DNA of 64,000 nt, taken from assembly GCA_903875215.1 (NCBI GenBank), contig CAIQVH010000016.1, positions 1 through 64,000 on the forward strand, given 5' to 3'. The notes beneath the pieces are model-generated. The model saw only the letters and a list, made by a program, of their open reading frames with translations. It made no database searches and was not told the DNA's origin. Position 1 is the first letter of the stretch; each line of letters starts with the position of its first letter. This document shows, in pieces, positions 14,767 to 24,600 of the stretch. The translations under genes and the position numbers were made by a program. The DNA comes from an uncultured Anaerolineae bacterium (GTDB taxonomy: Bacteria > Chloroflexota > Anaerolineae > Anaerolineales > Villigracilaceae).

Positions 14767-15822
14767 ATGAAAGAGTTTCGCCGCATGCTCCCCGGATTGC
14801 TTGTCAGCCTGGTGCTGATTGGCGCAATCCTGTATTTTGTAGATTTGAAAGCCATGTTCGTGGCGCTGCAGTCTGCCAATTTTGCCCTGGTGCTGGTGGT
14901 GTTTTTATTGGGGCTGGCCTGGCTCTTTGTGCGCGGATGGGTCTGGCACACCCTGCTGCGGAGGCGCTTCGCCTACCGGGATGTTTTCCTTACGCTGATG
15001 GAAGGCTACCTGCTCAACAACTTTCTCCCGTTTCGGCTGGGCGAACTGGGCCGGGCTTTTCTGCTCAGCCGCAAAGCGCCCGCCGCGGCTAACCCCGGGC
15101 AGGGCATGACCTTTGTGGAGATCCTGCCGACGATCATCATTGAACGCGTCACCGACCTGGCTTTTTCAGCGGCGATTTTTATCGCCGCTGTGCCGTTTGT
15201 GGTGGGCGCCAGCGGCGCGGAGCGCATTGCGTGGCTGGTCGGCGGGCTGGTGCTGGTTGGGCTGGCGGCGCTTGTGCTGCTGGCGCGCCAGCGTCAGGCC
15301 GCGCTGGATCTCTTTCACAAGCTGAGTCGGCGCTGGCCGGGCCTGCAGCGCCTGGGCGGGAGCTTCCTCGAAGCCTTTTTAACCGGTCTGGAAGTGCTGA
15401 CCGACCCCTGGCTTTCACTGCGCTTTTTCGTTTTAATGACATTCAACTGGGGCATGGCCATTGTGCAGTATTTCCTGCTCATCCGGGCCTTCTTCCCCGC
15501 GGCGCAGCTGGTGTGGGGACTGTTTGGGTTGGGCGCGGCCGCTTTCGGCGGCGCAATTCCCTCGCTGCCGGGCGGAGTCGGCACCCTGGAAGGAGCCATG
15601 GTCGGCGCGCTGACTCTGCTTTCGGGCAATGAGTCGACTGCGCTGGCGGTGGCGCTCACATCCCGGTTGTTCAATTACATTTATAGCGGCACTTTTGGCC
15701 TGTACGGCCTGGCGCGCGAGGGCCAGACCGTGGCCGGGATTTACCGGCAGTTGATGCAGTTCCAGTCGCGTTCGAGTGTGGAAGACCCGGACGGTTCTTC
15801 CAGGCCAGATTCTTCCAAGTAA
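14767..15822 (+). CDS. Flippase-like integral membrane protein (LPG-synthase TM-region / UPF0104 family)
   Basis: The product has 351 residues with about eight membrane segments. The N-terminal motif RGWVWHTLLRRRFAYRDVF, then GYLLNNFLPFRLGELGRAFLLSR, and the later GGAIPSLPGGVGTLEGAMVG are hallmarks of the family that includes the membrane half of lysylphosphatidylglycerol synthase (MprF) and related glycolipid proteins. The aminoacyl-transfer domain of MprF is absent. Its Shine-Dalgarno (GGAGTAAG) overlaps the lepA stop codon. With the downstream glycosyltransferases it probably moves or supports lipid-linked sugars (inference). Confidence 0.85.
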   Translation: MKEFRRMLPGLLVSLVLIGAILYFVDLKAMFVALQSANFALVLVVFLLGLAWLFVRGWVWHTLLRRRFAYRDVFLTLMEGYLLNNFLPFRLGELGRAFLLSRKAPAAANPGQGMTFVEILPTIIIERVTDLAFSAAIFIAAVPFVVGASGAERIAWLVGGLVLVGLAALVLLARQRQAALDLFHKLSRRWPGLQRLGGSFLEAFLTGLEVLTDPWLSLRFFVLMTFNWGMAIVQYFLLIRAFFPAAQLVWGLFGLGAAAFGGAIPSLPGGVGTLEGAMVGALTLLSGNESTALAVALTSRLFNYIYSGTFGLYGLAREGQTVAGIYRQLMQFQSRSSVEDPDGSSRPDSSK

Positions 15823-15823
15823 T

Positions 15824-15915
15824 AGTTCTGGAGTGCAAAGTCTCCGGGTTGGGGACGCCAGAATCAAACCATCCCGCCAGAACCATGCGGGACTATGAAA
15901 TTTCCAGGAGTTGGC
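15824..15915 (+). ncRNA. Possible structured leader with competing hairpins before the epimerase gene
   Basis: TTCTGG (15826-15831) can pair with CCAGAA at 15858-15863, extended by GTCTCC/GGGGAC inside. It can equally pair with a second CCAGAA at 15877-15882, which lies in the loop of a third hairpin (CCCGC 15873-15877, GCGGG 15887-15891). The two pairings exclude each other. The element fills the gap between two genes of one run and ends just before the AGGAG of the epimerase. It matches no riboswitch class I can name and lacks a U-tract. Confidence 0.35.
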
Positions 15916-16941
15916 ATGTCGCGCAACTATTTTGTGACCGGCGGGGCCGGGTTCATCGGTTCCAATTACGTTTATCGCCTGCTGGAACGCGGCGAAAAAG
16001 TGACCATCTACGATAATCTCAGCCGCGCCGGTGCGCCGCGCAACCTGAAATGGCTGCAAGAGACGTTTGGCGAACAGGCCTTCACCCTGGTCGTTGGCGA
16101 TGTGCGCGATGCCGGGCAGCTGGTCGTGGCGGCGCGATCTGCCGATGTGATCGTCCATCTCGCCGGGCAGGTGGCGGTGACGACTTCGGTCGTCAAACCG
16201 CGCGAAGATTTTGAAATCAACGCCCTCGGCACCTTCAACGTGCTCGAAGCAGCGCGATTAAACGACCGCGACCCGATCTTTCTGTATTCCTCCACCAACA
16301 AAGTCTACGGCGGTATGGAAGATGTGCGCGTGGTGGAACGCGGCGGGCGCTGGGAATACGACACGCTGCCCTTTGGCGCTCCCGAAACCCAGCCGCTCGA
16401 CTTTCACTCGCCCTACGGCTGTTCCAAGGGCACCGGCGACCAGTACGTCCGCGATTACGCCCGCATTTACGGCCTGCGCTCGGTGGTTCTGCGCCAGAGC
16501 TGCATCTATGGCCCGCGCCAGTTTGGCGTGGAAGATCAGGGTTGGGTGGCTTGGATGGTGATCGCCGCCGTCACCGGGCGGCAGATCACCGTCTATGGCG
16601 ATGGCAAGCAGATCCGCGATCTGTTGCACGTCTACGATCTGAATGACGCCTATGACGCCGTCATCGAAAAAATTGACCAGGTGCGGGGCGAAGTCTTCAA
16701 CCTGGGCGGCGGCCCGCAAAATACCATGTCCATCTGGGCTGAGTTTGGCCCGCGGCTCGAAAAATTGCTCGGGCGGCCGGTTCCCGTCGCGCATGGCGAC
16801 TGGCGTCCGGGCGACCAAAAAGTCTTCGTCGCCGACATCCGCAAGGCGGAACAGCGCCTGGGCTGGAAGCCGCAGTACGACGTCGAAAAAGGCGTGCGGC
16901 AGTTGTTTGATTGGGTCACCGTCAACCAGGGAATTTTTTAA
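15916..16941 (+). CDS. NAD-dependent nucleotide-sugar epimerase, CDP-tyvelose/paratose 2-epimerase-like
   Basis: The product has 341 residues from the ATG at 15916, which has CCAGGAG upstream; an earlier in-frame ATG at 15895 is not preferred. This is an extended SDR. The Rossmann motif is VTGGAGFIGSNYV, with Asp in TIYDNLS binding NAD ribose. The catalytic Tyr-x3-Lys is in SPYGCSKGTGDQY. The signature STNKVYGG and the long segment GRWEYDTLPFGAPETQPLDF resemble CDP-paratose/tyvelose epimerases more than UDP-galactose epimerases. It would make an activated deoxy sugar or similar precursor for the glycan locus around it. Substrate identity is inferred only. Confidence 0.87.
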   Translation: MSRNYFVTGGAGFIGSNYVYRLLERGEKVTIYDNLSRAGAPRNLKWLQETFGEQAFTLVVGDVRDAGQLVVAARSADVIVHLAGQVAVTTSVVKPREDFEINALGTFNVLEAARLNDRDPIFLYSSTNKVYGGMEDVRVVERGGRWEYDTLPFGAPETQPLDFHSPYGCSKGTGDQYVRDYARIYGLRSVVLRQSCIYGPRQFGVEDQGWVAWMVIAAVTGRQITVYGDGKQIRDLLHVYDLNDAYDAVIEKIDQVRGEVFNLGGGPQNTMSIWAEFGPRLEKLLGRPVPVAHGDWRPGDQKVFVADIRKAEQRLGWKPQYDVEKGVRQLFDWVTVNQGIF

Positions 16942-16943
16942 CC

Positions 16944-17327
16944 ATGCCGAAGCGACAGACCCTGCTCCTGATCCTCCTGGCTGCGCTGCTGGCGGCCTGC
17001 GCCACCGCGACACCCGCCGCCCCGGCCACCGCCACCCCGCTCGCAGGCGCCGCCGACCTGGCCGCGGATGCCACCCTGGTGCCAGCCGACCCGGCCCTGG
17101 CCACTCCGGTCGCCGGCTGGGTCAAGGTAATTACCTCCAGCCAGATCAAGGCTGTTTTGTTGCGCAGCCAGCCCGAACCAAAATCGGCGGTAGCGGGGCG
17201 CGCCCTGCCCGGCGAGAGCGGCGAACTGCTCGGCCAGGACGCCTCGGGAACCTGGCTGCTCGTCACCATCCGCCAGCAGACTGGCTGGCTGCCGGTGGAA
17301 CTGCTTGAAATCACCTTTGAACAATAA
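16944..17327 (+). CDS. Small SH3b-domain lipoprotein
   Basis: The product has 127 residues from the ATG at 16944, which begins 2 nt after the epimerase stop. The signal peptide MPKRQTLLLILLAALLAAC ends in lipobox LAAC and is followed by an Ala/Thr/Pro-rich linker. The C-terminal region from about residue 60 (SSQIKAVLLRSQPEPKSAV...TGWLPVELLE) has the pattern of a bacterial SH3-like domain, a module that often binds cell-wall material. It sits between an epimerase and a glycosyltransferase with almost no spacing, so it is co-expressed with them. Confidence 0.78.
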   Translation: MPKRQTLLLILLAALLAACATATPAAPATATPLAGAADLAADATLVPADPALATPVAGWVKVITSSQIKAVLLRSQPEPKSAVAGRALPGESGELLGQDASGTWLLVTIRQQTGWLPVELLEITFEQ

Positions 17328-18479
17328 ATGCGCATCCTGACCGTTCTGACCTATTACCGTCCACACACCTCCGGCCTGACGATTTACGCCGAACGCCTGG
17401 CCGAGGCCTTTGCCCGGCGCGGGCACCAAGTCACCGTGTTGACCTCGCATTTCGACACTTCCGTGCCGGCTGAAGAAATCCGCAATGGGGTGAAAATCGT
17501 CCGCGCCCCGGTGATGCTGCGCGTCAGCAAAGGCGTCATCATGCCCACTTTTGGCTGGCTGGCCTGGAAATATGTTGCCGCGAGCGATGTGGTGCAAATG
17601 CACCTGCCGCAGTTTGACGCGCCCGGCTTTGCCGCCCGCGCCCGGCTGATGGGCAAACTGGCGATCCTCACCTATCACTGTGACCTGCAACTGCCCAAGG
17701 GCCTGTTCAACCGCCTGGTCAATACCGTGGTGGATTTCCAAAACCACATGGCGGGTGTCCTCTCCAGCCACATTGTCACCTACACCCAGGATTACGCCGA
17801 CCACTCACCTTTTCTCTCGCGCTACAAAAACAAGCTGACGCCGATCCTGCCGCCGGTGCAGCTTCCCACCCCGCCTGCCGGGGCCATTGCCGCTTTTGCG
17901 CAAGAGCACCAGACCGCAGAAAAACATCCCGTCATCGGCATGGCCACCCGCTTTGCATCTGAAAAAGGGGTGGAAATCTTGCTGGAAGCGCTGCCCGCCG
18001 TTTTTGCAAAATATCCCAACGCGCAGGTGCTGTTCGCGGGTCAGCATCTCAACGTCATGGGCGAGGAAAAATACTTCGAGCGGCTGGCCCCCAAAATCCG
18101 CGAGTATGAAGCCCGCGGGCAGTGGACTTTCCTCGGCAACCAGAATCCGACCCAGATGGCAGCCTTCTATCCCAATCTCGATGTACTGGTCGTCTCCAGC
18201 CTGAACTCCACCGAGGCCTTTGGGCTGGTGCAGATCGAAGCGATGATGAACAACATCCCGTGTGTGGCCTCCGCTTTACCGGGTGTGCGCCGCCCCGTGC
18301 AGATGACCGGCATGGGCAAAGTCACCCCGATTGGTGATTCCGCCAAACTGGCTGAATCCATCCTCGAAATTCTCGCCGACCCCGCCAAATATCGCCGCGA
18401 CCCGGCTCAGATTGCCCGCCCCTACGACCCCGATTCTGTGGCAGCGGAATACGAAAAGCTGTTTGCGAGACTGAAATAA
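17328..18479 (+). CDS. Glycosyltransferase family 4
   Basis: The product has 383 residues with a GT-B fold. The N-terminal half begins MRILTVLTYYRPHTSGLTIY with the Gly-rich acceptor loop. The C-terminal nucleotide-sugar domain has RFASEKGVEILLEALP and the EAFGLVQIEAMMNN motif whose Glu residues bind the donor. The ATG directly abuts the stop codon of the lipoprotein gene. It probably adds a sugar to a lipid-linked or nucleotide-derived acceptor in the cytoplasm. The donor could be made by the epimerase two genes upstream. Confidence 0.9.
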   Translation: MRILTVLTYYRPHTSGLTIYAERLAEAFARRGHQVTVLTSHFDTSVPAEEIRNGVKIVRAPVMLRVSKGVIMPTFGWLAWKYVAASDVVQMHLPQFDAPGFAARARLMGKLAILTYHCDLQLPKGLFNRLVNTVVDFQNHMAGVLSSHIVTYTQDYADHSPFLSRYKNKLTPILPPVQLPTPPAGAIAAFAQEHQTAEKHPVIGMATRFASEKGVEILLEALPAVFAKYPNAQVLFAGQHLNVMGEEKYFERLAPKIREYEARGQWTFLGNQNPTQMAAFYPNLDVLVVSSLNSTEAFGLVQIEAMMNNIPCVASALPGVRRPVQMTGMGKVTPIGDSAKLAESILEILADPAKYRRDPAQIARPYDPDSVAAEYEKLFARLK

Positions 18480-18527
18480 AAACCGCCTCCACCCTTCCTG
18501 ATTCTTGAGCACGTCCTTCGGTGACCC

Positions 18528-19325
18528 ATGTCCGCTTTGCAATCCAAAGATTACCTTTTTCTGCACACCCGCGACCTACCCTATTTCCGCGCCCTGCTGC
18601 GCGCGGTCGAATCGCGCTTCTACCAGGAGATCGACCTGCCTTCTCCCACCCTCGACTTGGGCTGCGGCGACGGGCACTTCGCCCAGCTGACTTTTGACCG
18701 CAAGCTGGATGTCGGCCTCGACCCCTGGACAGGCCCCATCCACGAAGCCGGGACGCGCCACGTTTACAATCTGCTCACCGAAGCCAACGGCGCGCACATG
18801 CCCTACCCAACGGCATATTTCTCCAGCGCCTTGAGTAATTCGGTGCTGGAACACATCCCCGGGCTGGATGATGTGCTGCGCGAAACCGCCCGCGTGCTCA
18901 AACCTGGCGCCATTTTCGTCTTTTGTGTGCCCAACCACAACTTCCTGCCACAGCTTTCGGTGGCGAAATTCTTCGATGCCATCGGCCTGACGCCGCTGGC
19001 GCGCGCCTACCGCGCCTTCTTCAACAAAATCTCGCGCCACGTTACCTGCGAGGATGCCGAACAATGGGCCGCCCGCCTGGAGCGGACCGGATTCAAGGTG
19101 GAAAAATACTGGCATTACTTCTCGCCTTCCGCGCTGGCCGCGCTCGAATGGGGTCATTATTTCGGCCTGCCCTCGCTGATTTTGCACTTTTTCACGCGCA
19201 AGTGGCATCTCAGCCGCGCCGCCTGGAATTTCGCGCCCATCCTGGCGCTCATCCGCAAATACTACAACGAGCCTGTCCCGCAGGAACAGGGTGCCTACAC
19301 CTTTTACATTGCGCGCCGCGCCTGA
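18528..19325 (+). CDS. Class I SAM-dependent methyltransferase
   Basis: The product has 265 residues. The SAM-binding motif I is LDLGCGDGHFAQL (residues about 42-54). Post-motif segments SNSVLEHIPGLDDVL and ETARVLKPGAIFVFCVPNH fit the Methyltransf_11 fold. A hydrophobic stretch near residues 200-225 may contact the membrane. Its place between a glycosyltransferase and membrane GT39 proteins suggests methylation of a sugar or lipid-linked intermediate, without direct proof. Confidence 0.87.
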   Translation: MSALQSKDYLFLHTRDLPYFRALLRAVESRFYQEIDLPSPTLDLGCGDGHFAQLTFDRKLDVGLDPWTGPIHEAGTRHVYNLLTEANGAHMPYPTAYFSSALSNSVLEHIPGLDDVLRETARVLKPGAIFVFCVPNHNFLPQLSVAKFFDAIGLTPLARAYRAFFNKISRHVTCEDAEQWAARLERTGFKVEKYWHYFSPSALAALEWGHYFGLPSLILHFFTRKWHLSRAAWNFAPILALIRKYYNEPVPQEQGAYTFYIARRA

Positions 19326-19358
19326 CCCGCCTGCCCCCAGCCCCGGAGAAAGCCATCC

Positions 19359-21605
19359 ATGAGCGAACCCACCCAGGAACCCAGCGTCCTCGATTACCTG
19401 AAATCCAAACTCAATCCCTGGCAAAAAGAAAAGATCGAACTTCCCTCTGTTGAACTGCCTGCCCTGCCGGAAAGCGAAATCGCCGCCCTTTCCGAGCCGC
19501 CTGCCCGGCGGAATTCCATGCGCTGGGTGCGCACAGTGCTTGCTTTTGCACTGGCCCTGTTGGGCCAGTCGCGGCTGGATGTGACCGTCAAACCGCTCGA
19601 AAGCATGACCATCCTGTTCTCGGTCGGGATGTACGCGCTGGCCTTTCTCCTGCTGCTTTGGGCCTGGTGGCTGGGCGAATTTTCCCTGCCCGCCGCCCCA
19701 GACACCTCCCCGCAGGAAGACCCGCAAACTTTTCGCTCCCGGCCGCTCCTGGCTGCGGCGGTGCTGGCCATCCTGGCCTTTGGCCTTTTCGGTCCAAACG
19801 AAGTTGGGCTGCACCTCTTCACACCGCTCAACGTCACGTTCTGGCTTGGTTCCATTGCCCTGTTCTTGTGGGCGCTGTGGCTGCGCAACTCGCAGCAAGC
19901 GGGGTTGATATCGCGGCTGGTGGCTTTCTTCCGGCAGGATAGCTGGCAGATTAAGCTGACCCGCTTCAGCCTGCTGCTCCTGGGCGTGATCGCCCTGGTG
20001 GTTTTCTTCCGCGTTTACCGGCTGGATGCGGTTCCCGCGGAACCATTCAGTGACCACGCCGAAAAGCTGCTCGACGTCTTCGACGTCAGCCGCGGGCAAT
20101 ACGCGGTCTTTTTTGAGCGCAATACCGGGCGCGAGTTCATCCAGTTTTACTGGACACTGCTCATCGCCAGGGTTTTCTCCACCGGGCTGACTTTTCTCAG
20201 CCTGAAAATTGGCACGGTGCTGATCGGCCTGTTTGCCCTGCCGTACATCTACCTGCTTGGCCGCGAAGTGGGCGGACAGCGGGTGGCCGTCTTTGCGCTG
20301 ATCCTGGCGGGCACGGCCTACTGGCTGAATACCATCAGCCGCATCGGGCTGCGGTTTCCGCTGTATCCGGCATTTACCGCGCCGGTGCTGTATTACCTGG
20401 TGCGCGGGTTGCGCCGCCAAACGCGCAATGACTTTATCCTGGCCGGGCTGTTCCTGGGGCTTGGCCTGCACGGATACAGCCCCTTCCGCTTTGTGCCAGT
20501 GGTGGTGATGGTAGCCGTTGGCCTGTATCTTCTCCATGCGGCGGCGCGCGGGCGGCGGGTGCAGACGCTGGCCATGTTCCTGATGCTCGTGCTGGCCGCG
20601 CTGCTGGTCTTCGTCCCGTTGATGCGCTACGCGCTCGACCGCCCCGATATGTTCTCGTACCGCGCCCTGACCCGCCTGGCTGGCGATCATCCCGATGGGA
20701 ACGAATCCCCGCTGCAGGCGGCCTGGCAGAGTTTCTTTGTCGCTCCCAGTGACCCGGCGCAGCCCGGCCCTGGCTGGAAGATCTTCGTCGAGAATACTTA
20801 CAAGGCGCTGATCATGTTCCAGTACGATAACGGCGAGATCTGGGTCCATTCGGTTCCGCACCGCCCGGCGCTGGAGTTCGTTTCGGCGGCGCTGTTCACG
20901 CTGGGAGCTTTGTTCCTGCTCGTGCGTTACCTGCTGCGCCGCGATTGGCTCGACCTGTTCCTGCTGCTGGCGGTGCCGCTGTTGCTGATGCCCTCCATCC
21001 TTTCGCTGGCCTTTCCGGGCGAGAATCCCTCGCTCAATCGCACGGGCGGGGCGGCGGTGGTGGTCTTTGTCATCGCCGCGCAGGCGTTGGAGGGTCTGTA
21101 TCAGGCCTGGAGCGGGGTTAATGCGGGCGGGAAAAGCTCCGGAATACGCCAATCCTGGGTCGCGCTGGGCATGGTCAGCCTGCTATTACTGGTTTCCATC
21201 CAGCAAAATTACCGCCTGGTCTTTGAGACGTTTGCGACTGAATTCCGCGATGGGGCCTGGAATACTTCGGACATGGGCCGGGTCATCCGCGCTTTTGTGG
21301 CGGAGGGCAATTCGGTGGAGCAGGCCTGGGTGGTGCCCTTTCCGTATTGGGTGGATACCCGCCTGGTGGGTATTCAGGCTGGTTACCCGACGCGCGATGC
21401 CGCGCTCTGGCCGGATGCGTTTGCCGGCACACTGGAGCTGAGCGGGAATAAGTTGTTCCTGGTGAAAGAAGAAGACCTGACCGATTTGGAGCTTTTGCGC
21501 CAGCTATATCCCTCCGGCCTGGTGGGACGTTTTGACAGCCCGCTGGAGGGCAAGAGCTTTTGGATTTTTACCGTACCCGATTCCGTTTCTGTGCCGCGGC
21601 CCTGA
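19359..21605 (+). CDS. Large multi-spanning GT39/GT83-like membrane glycosyltransferase
   Basis: The product has 748 residues. About 120 N-terminal residues include two membrane segments, then roughly ten more helices follow. The loop after the fifth or sixth segment reads VYRLDAVPAEPFSDHAEKLLDV, the position of the acidic catalytic motif in ArnT/PMT-type (GT-C) enzymes. LNTISRIGLRFPLYPAF and a C-terminal extracytoplasmic region complete the GT39-like pattern. Such proteins move a sugar from polyprenyl phosphate onto an acceptor outside the membrane. GGAGAAAG precedes the ATG at 19359. It ends 2 nt before the next giant membrane protein. Confidence 0.82.
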   Translation: MSEPTQEPSVLDYLKSKLNPWQKEKIELPSVELPALPESEIAALSEPPARRNSMRWVRTVLAFALALLGQSRLDVTVKPLESMTILFSVGMYALAFLLLLWAWWLGEFSLPAAPDTSPQEDPQTFRSRPLLAAAVLAILAFGLFGPNEVGLHLFTPLNVTFWLGSIALFLWALWLRNSQQAGLISRLVAFFRQDSWQIKLTRFSLLLLGVIALVVFFRVYRLDAVPAEPFSDHAEKLLDVFDVSRGQYAVFFERNTGREFIQFYWTLLIARVFSTGLTFLSLKIGTVLIGLFALPYIYLLGREVGGQRVAVFALILAGTAYWLNTISRIGLRFPLYPAFTAPVLYYLVRGLRRQTRNDFILAGLFLGLGLHGYSPFRFVPVVVMVAVGLYLLHAAARGRRVQTLAMFLMLVLAALLVFVPLMRYALDRPDMFSYRALTRLAGDHPDGNESPLQAAWQSFFVAPSDPAQPGPGWKIFVENTYKALIMFQYDNGEIWVHSVPHRPALEFVSAALFTLGALFLLVRYLLRRDWLDLFLLLAVPLLLMPSILSLAFPGENPSLNRTGGAAVVVFVIAAQALEGLYQAWSGVNAGGKSSGIRQSWVALGMVSLLLLVSIQQNYRLVFETFATEFRDGAWNTSDMGRVIRAFVAEGNSVEQAWVVPFPYWVDTRLVGIQAGYPTRDAALWPDAFAGTLELSGNKLFLVKEEDLTDLELLRQLYPSGLVGRFDSPLEGKSFWIFTVPDSVSVPRP

Positions 21606-21607
21606 CT

Positions 21608-24600
21608 ATGAAAAATCTTCGTTCTCGTTTCTATGATGTTTTGTTCGTGCTGGTGCTGCTTGGCGCCGCCAGCCTGCGCCTGATGGGGTTGGATTGGGAT
21701 CAGAGCCAGCATCTGCACCCCGATGAGCGCTTTATGACGATGGTTTCGACGGCGCTCGAGCCGGTGAAAAGCGTCTCCGAGTTTTTTGATACCGCCAATT
21801 CGACGATGAATCCGAACAACCGCGGCTATGGCTTCTATGTTTATGGCACGCTGCCGGTCTTCATCGTGCGCTATGTGGCCGATTGGATGTCGCACCAGTC
21901 TGTGGCGGCGGCATCGTATGTCCTGCAATCGGGCACGAGCGGCCTGTGGGGCGGCCTGATGAGTCTGCTTGGGCAGAAGCTGAACTGGGCCGGGTACGAT
22001 GAGATTACCCTGGTCGGGCGGGTTTTCTCTGCGCTGTCCGATTTGGGCTCGATTTTTTTCCTGTACCTGATTGCGGCACGCCTGTACGGACGCAAAGTGG
22101 CCCTGCTGGCGGCGATTTTTTCCTCGCTGGCGGTGATGCAGATCCAACAGGCCCATTTCTACACGGTGGATAGTTTTGCCAACTTTTTCATCTTCCTGGC
22201 GACGTATTTTGCTGTGGAAGTGATGATGGGCGATGAAGACTTCCCGGCAGGGTTCGGGCAGGATGGACAGTCTATTTTGCGCCTGCTTTTTTCTCCCCTG
22301 GTGCTTAATTCGATCGGCTTCGGGTTGGCGTTGGGCGCTTCGGTGGCTTCCAAGTTGAACGCGGCGCCGCTGGCCATTTTGCTGCCCGGCGCGCTGCTGC
22401 TGCGCTATTTCCGCACCCGCCCGGCGGCGCAGGCCGAATCTGTTGCGGCGGATGAATCTGCGCCGGTGCAGCGTACGTCGGGGCTCGCGCTGGAAGCGGC
22501 GCTGGCTCTGCTGGTGCTGGGCGGACTGTTCACGCTGGTTGCTTTTCGCGTTTTTCAGCCCTACGCTTTCAGCGGGCCGGGATTTTTGGGTCTCAAGCCC
22601 AACCCGCATTGGGTGCAGAATATTGCCGATCAACGTGCGCAGGCCGGCGGCGATGTGGATTTCCCGCCCGCGCTGCAGTGGGCCCGCCGCCCGATCTGGT
22701 TCTCTGGCTACAACCTGGTGGCCTGGGGCCTGGGCTGGCCGCTTGGCCTGCTGGCGGCAGCCGGCTTCGTGCTGATGGGCTGGCGCATGCTCAAGCCCCG
22801 CCCCGATTCGACAGGACAGGGCGACTGGACCCGCCATCTCCTGTTGTGGGGCTGGGTGGCGTTCTACTTCGGATGGCAGTCGCTGCAGTGGAATCCGACC
22901 ATGCGGTACGAACTTCCCATCTACCCGCTCCTGGCCATGCTGGCCGCCTGGGCGCTGGTGGAAAGCAGCCAGTGGCAATGGCAGAAACTCCAGGTGAAAT
23001 GGATTTCCGCTGCCCTGGGGCTGATTGTCCTGCTCGGAACGCTGGCCTGGGCCTACGCCTTTACGCGCATCTACACCCGCGATCACAGCCGGGTGCAGGC
23101 CACGCACTGGATCTTTCAAAACGTCCCCGGCCCCATCAATCTCCAGATCCGCCTGGCAGATGGCAGCACCATGACCCAGCCGCTTCCCATGACCTATGGC
23201 TACCTCATGGCTCCCGGCATGCCCTACGAAACCCAATTCAACGCCTTTGCCAGCGGCACGCTGACCGGAATTACCCTCGGCCATGCCGTTGATTCGACTG
23301 CGGGCGGCATGCAAACACTGACGGCGCTGATCGCCTCCGAGCCGGGTTTCCCACCCGAGAAAACCCTCGGCCTGACCACGCTCAGCGCCGATTTTGCCCC
23401 CCAAACCGACGCGCGCGGCGCCTCCTACAACCTGGCTTTTGCCCAACCGCTGGCATTTACCAAGGGGCAGGTCTACTACCTGCGTCTGGCCCCGACCGGA
23501 TTCCTGGCCCTGGCCGGTTCGGCACCGGTGCATGAGACTTCCTGGGACGACGGATTGCCGCTGCGCATGGATGGCTTTGACGCCTACGGCGGTATTTACC
23601 AGGGCGAGTTGAATTTTGAGATGTACTGGGATGACAACCAGGAGAAATTTATGCGCTTCACCAGCAACCTCGACGCTGGTGACTACATCTTCATCACCTC
23701 CAACCGCCAATGGGCCACCACCACCCGCCTGCCCGAGCGCTACCCGTTGACGACAGCCTATTACCGTACCCTGATCGGTTGCCCCGCCGATAAGGATGTC
23801 ATCTGGTGTTACAACGTCGCAGAGCCGGGCATGTTCCAGGGCCAGCTGGGCTTTGAACTGGTCAAGACTTTCACCTCCTTCCCGGAATTGCCGGGGGGCT
23901 ACCAGATCAACACCCAGTTCGCCGAAGAGGCCTTCACGGTCTACGATGCGCCCAAAGTGCTGATCTTCAAGAAAACCGCCGCTTACTCCAGCGCCAACGT
24001 CCGCAGCCTGCTTGGCCAGGTGGATCTATCCAAGGTGGTGCATATCACACCGCGCCAGGCCAATAATTATCCCGGCGATCTGATGCTCCCGCCCGCTCGA
24101 CTGGCCTCTCAACAGCAGGGCGGCACCTGGAATCAGCTTTTTTCCTATGAGACGCTTCAGAACCGCTACCCCGTCCTCGGTCTGCTGCTCTGGTACCTGA
24201 CCTTGGCCATTCTGGGGCTCTTCACCTGGCCGATTTTGCGCTACTTGCTGCCGGGGTTGAGCGATGCCGGGTACCCGCTGGCGCGTCTGGCCGGCTTGCT
24301 GCTGCTGGCCTGGTTCGCTTGGCTGGTGGGCTCTCTCGGCGGCGAATACAGCCGCGGGGTGATTGTGGCCGGATACGGGTTGATCGTTCTCGCCGGGGCG
24401 TTGACGTTCTGGTGGAAACGGGAAGTCTTCGCCGCGGAAATCCGCTCCAGAGGGAAATATTTCCTGCTGATCGAAGGCCTGTTCCTACTCTTCTTCCTGA
24501 TCGATCTGGCCATTCGCCTCGGCAACCCCGATCTGTGGCATCCCGGGCGGGGCGGTGAGCGCCCGATGGATTTCTCCTACCTGAATGCGGTGCTGAAAAG

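Noticed and set aside
18576-21152. Very long open frame on the - strand (858 codons), and similar ones at 21383-23710 and 24485-25612
   Set aside because: They lie exactly opposite real membrane-protein genes in GC-rich DNA, translate to Gln/Arg/Gly/His-rich sequence without domains, and have no start signals.
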